Below, piece by piece: positions 43,287-50,543 of a stretch of DNA of 64,000 nucleotides; position 1 is the stretch's first letter; the number at the start of each line of letters is the position of its first letter. Position numbers and translations under genes: made by a program. The notes under the pieces were generated by a model, which was not told where the DNA came from, made no database searches, and worked only from the letters and a program-made list of their open reading frames with translations. Origin of the DNA: Treponema sp. (lineage in GTDB: Bacteria > Spirochaetota > Spirochaetia > Treponematales > Treponemataceae); assembly GCA_017464425.1 (NCBI GenBank), contig JAFUDX010000040.1:62001-126000 (forward strand), read 5' to 3'.

Positions 43287-45359
43287 CTACACCGACAGCG
43301 TGGAAATCATTTCTTTGATTTCAGCCGTTTCCGTGCGCAGCTGTTCTGTCGCGTCCGAAACAGATTTCTGGGCATCGCGCATTTTAGCGATTGAGGCAAG
43401 CACCATCTCGCCGCCGTTGTTCTGCTCGGCGACCGCAGTGCGAACCTGCCCTTCCTGATTTTTGACCTGCGTTGAGAGAGAGACAATCGTGCTGAATTCG
43501 CCGGAAACTTCGCCCGTCTTCTTTGACGCATTGTCAATCAGCGATTTCATGCGCTTAAGGACTTCATCGATTGCCCGCGTCTGCTTGCTCGAATTCTCGG
43601 CGAGTTTTCTGATTTCTGAGGCAACGACAGCAAAGCCCTTTCCGCTTTCGCCCGCATGAGCCGCCTCGATTGCCGCGTTCATCGAGAGCAAATTCGTCTA
43701 GGCAGCGATTGAGTCAATCATCTTGCTCATTTCCAAAAGCCCCGATGAGTTATCTTCGATTTGGCGCACAATCTTTGCGACATCGTTAATCTGTGCCTGA
43801 CCTGCGTTCGTCGCTTTTTCAAGTTCGCTGACTGCCTCAAAATTCTTTTCGAGGATTCCGTTGATTGAGCCGATGTTGCCAATCATTTCTTCAATTGCCG
43901 AAGCCGATGAATTTACGTTTGATGACATGTCACCCGTCACGGTAACGAGTTCTTTGACATGCCGCTCGGAGTCTTCCACGCACGAAAGGCTCTTCTGCGT
44001 GACATTGTTGATTGACTCCTTGATGTCGCGCTTAAAGTCCGTGGTCATTTTATGCATAACATAGTAGTTGCAGTGCTCCATTTTGTTCGTGCCGTTAAAA
44101 ATCGCCTTCGCCATCTCGCGGCACGAAGAATAGCCGCACGCCTGGCAGTTCAGCTCGTCCTTTTTCTCGAATTTGCCCATCTCGTGAAAAATACGGGTGA
44201 TGTCCGCCTCGCTTGGCACCTTGAGATTCCGCACGTTCGCGCTCCGGTCGGTGTACGAGCGGTTGTAGATTCCGTCCTTCCAAAACTGATTGATGGTGTC
44301 ATTGAGTTTCTTAAAGGCTTTTTTGTTGAATTTATCCCCGTTCATCTTCCATTTTGCGACGCGCTCTTCCATTCGCCGCTCGATAAAGCCCTCAAGCTCG
44401 TCAAGCGGAAGAGACTGATTGTCCGTACCCGCGCCACAGTTACAGCCTTTCCCTCAGTTGAGACAGTCAACGAGCTGATACGCGGGCGTTTTTCCCTTTT
44501 TTAAGTCTTCGGAAAGCTGCTCAAAATACTCGTAAACTTCCGGGCAGCCTTCGATTTTGCGCGTCTTTTTGTCGATGTGCGGAACAAACCGCTGGGCAGT
44601 GCGCAATAGTCCGCCCGGAGTTGAGTACAAAACGCCGCGCTCGGCAAGCGGATTGTCATAGTCAGTCTTTGGAAAAGAAGAAAGATTTATATTGTGCGAT
44701 TTAAAATACTCAGAAATCGAGTGCATCGTCACATTGAAGTCGCCCAAGCCGTTCTCGTCGAATTCCCGCCGTTTGGCAAAGCACGGAGACACGACGGCAA
44801 CCTTACAACCAGCGTATTGCGGATAGAATTTCTTAATCATCGTGACCGTGTGCGCCATCGGGCTGTCGGCAGGCGAAAGATACTGCAAAAGCTCGGGGTG
44901 ATACAGCTCAAACCAAGTGACGACGGCGGGACACGGCTGGGAAATCACAAGTTTTGGATTGTTCTTTTTGATATACTCGACATAGGATTTCGTGGTCAGC
45001 TCCGCACCAAATCCGACATCAAACACTGCCTGCACGCCGATTGATTTGAGCCACCCGTTCAACTCCAGGTCTTTTCCGCGGAAATGGGCGGCAACCGCAG
45101 GAGCGACAATCGCGACGATTTTTTCGCCCTTTTTGATTGCATCAAAAAACGCCGGCGCGTCATCAATACCGATTCTCGCGCCGTGGTCACAGGCTGCAAT
45201 ACACGCGCCGCATCCCACGCACAAATCATGATTGAGTTTGACATAGTCTCCAGAGCCATTGTTGCACATCTTTGAAGGGCACACCGCAATACAACGGTGG
45301 CAGTTCACACACTTGTCTTTGTCAACAAAAATAACGGGCGTCAGTTCAGTTCTTGCCAT
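43287..45359 (-). pseudogene. [FeFe]-hydrogenase-like Fe-S sensor fused to an MCP signalling domain, with two in-frame stops
   Basis: A continuous frame of about 690 codons from ATG 45359 (GAGGAG upstream) interrupted by TGA (44454-44456) and TAG (43698-43700). Domains: two [4Fe-4S] ferredoxin sites (CVNCHRCIAVCP, CVGCGACIAACD); an iron-hydrogenase-like domain (ISQPCPAVVTWFELYHP, SPCFAKRREFDE, VDCLN-stop-GKGCNCG); an Fe-S domain (CQACGYSSCREMAKAIFNGT); and a methyl-accepting domain (IAA[21 protein letters not shown]). This architecture suggests a cytoplasmic hydrogen- or redox-sensing chemoreceptor. TGA replaces what looks like a cluster-ligand Cys; TAG replaces the invariant Gln of the MCP tip. 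There are no frameshifts. Recent nonsense decay is the simplest reading; recoding is considered under findings. Confidence 0.85.
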
Positions 45360-45360
45360 A

Positions 45361-45411
45361 TCACTCCTCTCGTTGTTTTTTTTCGCCTTTGGCGACCTTT
45401 TGCTTTTCCAT
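45361..45411 (-). CDS. Possible 16-residue leader peptide
   Basis: ATG at 45411 follows AAGGAG by 6 nt and opens a 16-codon frame, MEKQKVAKGEKKQREE, ending at a TGA 1 nt before the ATG of the hydrogenase-like gene. The next gene's GAGGAG lies within its last codons. It could couple translation of the truncated GGDEF gene to the sensor or be the relic of a longer gene. Lysine-rich and very short; weakly supported. Confidence 0.3.
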   Translation of the reverse strand: MEKQKVAKGEKKQREE

Positions 45412-45420
45412 AAGAACTCC

Positions 45421-45914
45421 TTAGTTTCTCCTTCTTCTATCAAAACCCGATTCCTTATAGAACCGTGCCTTTTCCTCATACATTTTTTTGTCGGCTCTTT
45501 CACACAAAGTGGCGATGGTATCCGTCTCATTCGCCTGCGCATACCCGCATGAAATTGAAAGAAAGAGCGAGTGCGTGCCTGACCATTCTTCCGTGCGTAC
45601 TTTGAGCGCGGCAATATCCTCGCGGATTTCATTTTCTTCGCTTGTGACAATCGCCGCAAATTCGTCTCCGCCCATACGATAAATGTCTGTATCCTGTCCC
45701 AGTGCCTTTTTGATGCACCGCGCCGCCCCTTTTATAAGCTCATCGCCCCTTGCATGACCAAGCGTATCGTTTGTGTGCTTAAGAGCGTTCAAATCCATTA
45801 CGATATAAAAAAGCGAAGACGGAAGCGGTTTGTCCTGGTACGCCTTTATCGCTTCCTCATACGCAAGCCGGCTTTTTAGGCCAATGCCGTTGGCGCTCAC
45901 ATCGCCTGTGGGTT
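45421..45914 (-). pseudogene. 5'-truncated GGDEF (diguanylate cyclase) gene
   Basis: About 160 codons covering most of a GGDEF domain: GLKSRLAYEEAI, FYIVMDLNALKHTNDTLGHA, YRMGGDEFAAI and SCGYAQANETDT. The active-site loop is intact, but the usual D-x-L-T motif before GLKSR is absent and an in-frame TAA lies just upstream. Only a GTG (45900) with no clear ribosome-binding site is available as a start. Sensor and membrane parts are missing. It precedes the hydrogenase-like sensor on the same strand, with the 16-codon frame between. Confidence 0.8.
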
Positions 45915-46092
45915 AGTTGGAGATGGCTACCGACCCCATTCTATGAATGGTCAAAAGTGGAATTTGCCGCCACCCCGAAGGCGATTATCATTTTTGAAAT
46001 ATCATTCCGCTTGTTTGCTTCAAGGATATTCTTCTAAAACTCATTCCGAACACATAGAACATTCTGCCATATTGTTATAAACTACCTTACTC

Positions 46093-46551
46093 ATGCTTGA
46101 CAAACCCGTACAACACAAAGGTGAATTTGTTCTCACAAAAAGCGGAAATCTTGATTTTGGAGAGATTTCCGCCGATATTGCGCGGCTTATAAAGCGGCAA
46201 GCTGGAAAAATCAGGCTCAGAATCGGAGTTCAAATCGATGGTGCAGACGGGAATTACGGCGAAAAGCACATTGAACGACCAGAACGCAAGGAAGCCCTAA
46301 AAAAATGCGGCTACAGCACGGCACGAGATTTTATTGAAGATACTTGTTCTGACTATGATGCGATTTATCAAGGGCAAAACGGCTCGCTTATCCTCACAAA
46401 ATTCTACGCTGAAAAGAACCACATTGCCATCGTAAAACTCACTCCATCCGAAAACGGCGATTTTTACGATGTTCAGACAGGCTATCCTTCAAGGAAGAGC
46501 GGCAAAAACAAAAAACCGCTCCTCTGGGAACGCCAAAAAGAGCGGTTGTAA
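46093..46551 (+). CDS. Small protein resembling phage-associated PBECR-type nuclease domains
   Basis: A 152-residue protein. Its second half, YDAIYQGQNGSLILTKFYAE then HIAIVKLTPSENGDFYDVQT and GYPSRKSGK, resembles the barnase/EndoU/colicin-E5/RelE-like (PBECR) nuclease domains found at the ends of phage and mobile-element proteins. The first half (IARLIKRQAGKIRLRIGVQI, HIERPERKEALKKCGYSTAR) resembles the linker seen before such domains. No phage structural or immunity gene is adjacent. The gene sits isolated between the decayed signalling region and adhE. Its last codons coincide with a hairpin. Toxin function is inferred. Confidence 0.55.
   Translation: MLDKPVQHKGEFVLTKSGNLDFGEISADIARLIKRQAGKIRLRIGVQIDGADGNYGEKHIERPERKEALKKCGYSTARDFIEDTCSDYDAIYQGQNGSLILTKFYAEKNHIAIVKLTPSENGDFYDVQTGYPSRKSGKNKKPLLWERQKERL
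46514..46547 (-). terminator. Minus-strand hairpin with T-run inside the 3' end of the PBECR-like gene
   Basis: AACCGCTC (46514-46521) and GAGCGGTT (46540-46547). On the minus strand the stem is followed by TTTTTTGTTTTT, a good intrinsic terminator shape. Confidence 0.5.
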
Positions 46552-46756
46552 GAGATAGAAACGGGCGCCGTCCGTTTTTTCGCACAAGTGCGAAGCCCAT
46601 TTAAGCGCATTCTGTTGGGCTATCGTCTTTTACTATATCGCATTTTTACAAAAAGTCAAGTCAACGCAAACAAAAATCCCCGCCCGCAAATGAGAATTTC
46701 TAAAGTTCTCACAGAGCTTTGGAGAACACAGAGAGTACTTCGTTGTAATAAAAAAA

Positions 46757-46800
46757 ACACCTCAGTCACATTGGTAAATAAAATAACATGACTGAGGTGT
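46757..46800 (-). terminator. Intrinsic terminator of adhE
   Basis: ACACCTCAGTCA and TGACTGAGGTGT form a 12-bp stem around an AT-rich loop. On the minus strand it is followed by seven to eight T, about 127 nt beyond the adhE stop. Confidence 0.75.
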
Positions 46801-46875
46801 AAAACTAGAGAACACAAAAATTCTCTCTGTGAACTCTGTGCCCTACGCAACATAGTTGCTTCGGAGAATCGCTAG

Positions 46876-46898
46876 AAACGCTTCTCAAGCGTTTTTTT
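46876..46898 (+). terminator. Plus-strand intrinsic terminator
   Basis: AAACGCTT, a 3-nt loop, AAGCGTTT, then TTTT: a compact terminator reading rightward toward the end of adhE. It would stop transcription from the PBECR-like gene, about 325 nt upstream. Confidence 0.55.
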
Positions 46899-46926
46899 AA
46901 CGCTCCCTATCTGTGAGGAATTCTAA

Positions 46927-49554
46927 CTACTCTTTTGCGACAAACTCTTCCGTGTAGTACGCATCGGTGAGAATCTTTTTCATGTCCTCAACGAGCGGAA
47001 CACGCGGGTTGACTGGTGAACACTGGTCTTCGTAGGCAAGGTACGCGAGTTTCTCGACATTTGCGAGGTACTCTTTTTCGTCCAAGCCCTGTCCCTTGAA
47101 GTTCATCACGATTCCCAAGCGCATACCGAGTTCGCCACACGCCTTTGCGTAAGACTCAACACCCTCTTCCGTTGTTTTTGCAGGAAGACCGAGCATGCGA
47201 GCCAATTCAGCGTAGCGTTCAGCTGCCTTGTAGTAGTTGTATTTTGGCCATGTTGAGAGCTTATCCGGCTGAGTTCCGTTGTAGCGGATTGTGAAAGGCA
47301 GGAGGATTGCATTTGCCCGTCCGTGTGGAACATGGAATTCACCGCCGATTTTGTGAGCCATAGAGTGGTTCATGCCAAGGAAGGCGTTTGCGAATGCCAT
47401 ACCGGCGAGACAAGAAGCGTTGTGCATCTTCTCTTTTGCCTCCACATCTGCAGCTCCGTTGTTGTAAGAGCGCTCAAGGTACTTGAATACCATCTTGATT
47501 GCCTGAATACAAAGACCGTCAGTGTAGTCGTTCGCCATTGTTGAGACATAAGCCTCAGTTGCGTGGGTAAGAACATCCATACCTGTGTCGGCAACGATTT
47601 TCTTCGGCAGGCTGTAAGTGAATGTCGGGTCAACAATAGCGATTGTCGGTGTGAGAGAATAGTCAGCGAGAGGATATTTCTTGTGCTCCTCTTTGTCCGT
47701 GATAACTGCGAACGGAGTAACCTCTGAACCTGTACCAGATGTTGTCGGGATACAAACAAGCTGAGCCTTTTTTCCCAAGTCCGGGTAGCGGAAAGCACGC
47801 TTACGGATATCCATGAACTTCTGTTTAAGGTCGTTGAAGTCAACTTCCGGGTACTCGTAGAAAAGCCACATACCTTTTGCACAGTCCATGCTAGAGCCGC
47901 CACCAAGAGCGATGATTGTGTCAGGAGCGAATGTGCGCATAAGCTCGACACCTTCGCGTACAGTCTGGATTGACGGATCCGGCTCGACATCACAGAAGAG
48001 CTGGTACTGAACAGGGTCGCGGCGGAGCTTCAACTGGTCAGTGATTTTGTCAACGAAGCCAAGCTCGACCATAGAGCGGTCTGTTACGATGATAACTTTG
48101 TGAACATCCTTCATCTGATGGATGTATTCGATTGAATCACGCTCAAAGAAGATTTTTGACGGTACTTTGAACCACTGCATATTATTTCGTCTCCTACCCA
48201 ATTTCTTAATGTTCAAAAGATTGACGGCGCTTACATTGTCGTCAGTTGAGTTGTGTCCATAAGAACCACAACCAAGAGTGAGAGAAGGAATGAATGCGTT
48301 GTAGACATTACCGATACCGCCGAATGTTGACGGAGAGTTCCAGATAACGCGGATTGCAGGAACGAGGTCTCCGAATTTCTCAGCGAGAGCCTTGTCCTTT
48401 GTGTGGATTGCAGCCGAGTGACCGAGACCACCGAATTCGAGGAACTGTTTTGCCTTTTTGAGGCCGTCTTCTGTTGAAGAAGCCTTGAGGACTGCCAGAA
48501 CAGGAGAAAGCTTTTCGCGAGTGAGAGGCTCGTTGATTCCGACTTCCTTACACTCAACCAGAATGATGCTTGTGCGCTCAGGGATGTCAAAACCAGCATT
48601 CTTTGCGAGAACGACAGGATTCATGCCCGGAACAGCGGCATTAAGTTTAGCGACAGTCGGGTCGCCGTCAACGCCGAACATGTATTTCTCAAGCATTTTC
48701 TTTTCGGCATCGTTACACATATATGCACGATACTCTTTGAAAGTTTTGATGGCCTCGCTGTAGATTTCTTTGTCGATGATGGCGCCCTGCTCAGAAGCAC
48801 AAATCATGCCGTTATCGAATGCCTTTGACATAACGATGTCGTTGACAGCCTGCTTCAAGTCGCAAGATTTTTCGACATAGGCAGGAACATTGCCCGCGCC
48901 AACGCCGAGAGCCGGTTTACCCTGAGAATAAGCAGAGCGAACCATTGCGTTACCACCGGTAGCGAGGATAGTAGCAACTCCCTCATGCCCAATCAAGAGA
49001 TTTGTTTTTTCGAGAGAAGGCTCTTCAATCCACTGAATACAATCTTTTGGAGCGCCAGCGGCAACGGCAGCATCATAAACGACCTTTGCAGCAGCGATAG
49101 AACACTTGATTGCGCTTGGATGGAAAGAGAAAATAATCGGATTTCGAGTTTTGAGACAGATAAGAGATTTGAAAATTGCCGTAGAAGTTGGGTTTGTGAC
49201 TGGGGTGAGACCTGCCACAACGCCGACTGGTTCAGCGATTTTTACGATACCAGTAACATCGTCATCTTCGACAACGCCGACTGTTTTGAGGTGGCGCATA
49301 TGGTTTACGACATATTCACACGCGAAGAGATTCTTTGTGGCCTTATCTTCAAAAACACCACGCTTTGTTTCTTCGACTGCAAGTTTTGCAAGCGAACCGT
49401 GATGGTCAAGGGCTGCAACGCTGGCCTTTGCAACGATGTAGTCAATCTTTTCCTGATCATAAGAAGCATACGCTTCCAACGCCTTCTGAGCTTTTGCGAC
49501 AAGGGCGTTGATTTCTTTCTGTGGTTCTGAAAGTTCTTTGTTTTCTTCAGCCAT
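46927..49554 (-). CDS. adhE: Bifunctional acetaldehyde-CoA/alcohol dehydrogenase
   Basis: AdhE (875 residues) reduces acetyl-CoA to acetaldehyde and then to ethanol, regenerating two NAD+ in fermentation. Residues ~1-440 are the CoA-acylating aldehyde dehydrogenase, with the nucleophilic Cys in DNGMICASEQGAI and the nucleotide loop VGAGNVPAY. Residues ~455-875 are the iron-dependent alcohol dehydrogenase (ALGGGSSMDCAKG; metal His in LTHATEAYVS, NHSMAHKIGGEFHVPHGRAN). Both halves and the linker are complete. AGGAG precedes the ATG by 8 nt. It lies 37 nt downstream of the M28-like peptidase gene on the same strand and ends at a strong terminator. It indicates an anaerobic, ethanol-forming metabolism. 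Confidence 0.97.
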   Translation of the reverse strand: MAEENKELSEPQKEINALVAKAQKALEAYASYDQEKIDYIVAKASVAALDHHGSLAKLAVEETKRGVFEDKATKNLFACEYVVNHMRHLKTVGVVEDDDVTGIVKIAEPVGVVAGLTPVTNPTSTAIFKSLICLKTRNPIIFSFHPSAIKCSIAAAKVVYDAAVAAGAPKDCIQWIEEPSLEKTNLLIGHEGVATILATGGNAMVRSAYSQGKPALGVGAGNVPAYVEKSCDLKQAVNDIVMSKAFDNGMICASEQGAIIDKEIYSEAIKTFKEYRAYMCNDAEKKMLEKYMFGVDGDPTVAKLNAAVPGMNPVVLAKNAGFDIPERTSIILVECKEVGINEPLTREKLSPVLAVLKASSTEDGLKKAKQFLEFGGLGHSAAIHTKDKALAEKFGDLVPAIRVIWNSPSTFGGIGNVYNAFIPSLTLGCGSYGHNSTDDNVSAVNLLNIKKLGRRRNNMQWFKVPSKIFFERDSIEYIHQMKDVHKVIIVTDRSMVELGFVDKITDQLKLRRDPVQYQLFCDVEPDPSIQTVREGVELMRTFAPDTIIALGGGSSMDCAKGMWLFYEYPEVDFNDLKQKFMDIRKRAFRYPDLGKKAQLVCIPTTSGTGSEVTPFAVITDKEEHKKYPLADYSLTPTIAIVDPTFTYSLPKKIVADTGMDVLTHATEAYVSTMANDYTDGLCIQAIKMVFKYLERSYNNGAADVEAKEKMHNASCLAGMAFANAFLGMNHSMAHKIGGEFHVPHGRANAILLPFTIRYNGTQPDKLSTWPKYNYYKAAERYAELARMLGLPAKTTEEGVESYAKACGELGMRLGIVMNFKGQGLDEKEYLANVEKLAYLAYEDQCSPVNPRVPLVEDMKKILTDAYYTEEFVAKE

Positions 49555-49591
49555 TCTGTGATTCTCCTATAAAAAGAAATATAAGGTTATT

Positions 49592-50515
49592 TTAACACAA
49601 AGTTTTTAATTCTTCTATGGATTTTAAAATTTTCTTTACTAAAAAAAGCGATTCCACCGTAAGACTTAAAAAATTATCGTATTCGGTATGGAAAAGCCGC
49701 CATGTTTTGGGCATTTGCTCTTGATATTTGAATTTCTGAATCGAAATGTCGGTTGCATTTTGGGAAGAAAAGTCGATTGTACAGTTCATCACCGCCTTTT
49801 CAAGGTTTTTGTCCGTCATGAGATTTTTATAATAGAAAGAAACTTCGTCTTTGGGCAAAAAGGTAATCGCCACGGCAGGAATTCCGCACGCAAGAAAGCC
49901 CGCGTTGTCGCTGTAGGGCACAGGAAGCGTCATCCAAGAATTTTTCGCCGCCGTTTTCAAGAGATTTTGCGTCCGCTCGTACAAATCAACGAATTTCTTT
50001 TTGAACTGGGGATTTACTTTTGAGTCCAAGCCCGCCCGTGCAAGAATCGCAACATCTCCCCGCCCGCACGCATCGAACACATACACATCATCGTTCGTAA
50101 TGCCAAGTTTTCGGAACAGCTCGGCAAGCGCAAACGCCCCCTGTGAAGAAACGCCCGCTTCGCCCAGCTCCTCGCCGTCGGTAAAGAAAATGCGGATATT
50201 GTGCGCCTTTTTTGACTTCAGTAAATCAGCGGCAAAATCAGCAAGCGCGAAATTCGCAAAAGAATTGTCGTTCGCGCCAGGACTTCCCGCAACTCGGTCA
50301 TAATGGGAAATTATCGTTTTGATTTTGAACATGGGATTGTACGCGCTCGATGGAAAATTGACATACAAATGCTTTTTTCCTTCAAGCGAAATGACCGAAG
50401 TTTGAACGCCGTGCTCAGAAAGATAGTTCTGCAAAAAAGAAAGCCTATCGCAATCCGCGGCAATGTATTTTTGAAAAGAAACGGAATCAAAATCAGAAGA
50501 TAGATTAGTGTACAT
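49592..50515 (-). CDS. M28-family zinc aminopeptidase-like protein
   Basis: A 307-residue cytosolic protein (no signal peptide) with the M28 layout. The candidate metal ligands are His in IISHYDRV, Asp in SPGANDNSF, Glu pair in TDGEELGEAG, Asp in FDACGRGD and a final His in RLFHTEYD. Segments NAGFLACGIPAVAITF also fit. All ligands seem present, so peptidase or amidohydrolase activity is likely; the substrate is unknown. TAATCT lies 6 nt before the ATG, and the gene is divergent from the 645-residue protein at 50544, with 28 nt between starts. Confidence 0.85.
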   Translation of the reverse strand: MYTNLSSDFDSVSFQKYIAADCDRLSFLQNYLSEHGVQTSVISLEGKKHLYVNFPSSAYNPMFKIKTIISHYDRVAGSPGANDNSFANFALADFAADLLKSKKAHNIRIFFTDGEELGEAGVSSQGAFALAELFRKLGITNDDVYVFDACGRGDVAILARAGLDSKVNPQFKKKFVDLYERTQNLLKTAAKNSWMTLPVPYSDNAGFLACGIPAVAITFLPKDEVSFYYKNLMTDKNLEKAVMNCTIDFSSQNATDISIQKFKYQEQMPKTWRLFHTEYDNFLSLTVESLFLVKKILKSIEELKTLC

Positions 50516-50521
50516 TTTTAA

Positions 50522-50527
50522 AGATTA
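50522..50527 (-). promoter_or_regulatory. -10 hexamer (TAATCT) for a leaderless peptidase mRNA
   Basis: Minus strand TAATCT, 6 nt, ATG at 50515. The two divergent starts are only 28 nt apart, so both promoters overlap and neither gene can have a conventional leader. Confidence 0.45.
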
Positions 50528-50531
50528 CTGA

Positions 50532-50537
50532 TAGAAT
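50532..50537 (+). promoter_or_regulatory. Extended -10 (TGATAGAAT) for a leaderless mRNA
   Basis: TAGAAT, preceded by TGA, ends 6 nt before the ATG at 50544. Confidence 0.5.
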
Positions 50538-50543
50538 GATGTT

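Larger units (their letters stand above)
46705..46922. repeat. CTCTGTG-family repeat, interrupted copy, in the 46.55-46.93 kb gap
   Basis: Left arm CTCACAGAG..GGAGAACACAGAGAG (about 46705-46734); right arm CTCTCTGTGAACTCTGTG (about 46823-46840) with a final CTGTGAGGAATTC (about 46911-46923). It is the same family as 8757-8836, but two terminator-like hairpins occupy its interior, as if something had been inserted. No gene is visible in this 375-nt gap. Confidence 0.6.

Noticed and set aside
44410-44456. Selenocysteine insertion at the TGA of the hydrogenase-like gene
   Set aside because: Only a weak 4-bp stem could be drawn downstream, no sel genes are in the window, and a second nonsense codon (TAG) lies later in the same frame; kept as a question, not annotated.
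45360-45659. Upstream extension of the hydrogenase-like gene to 45659
   Set aside because: The extension is highly basic, overlaps the GGDEF remnant in another frame, and the ATG at 45359 has GAGGAG directly upstream.
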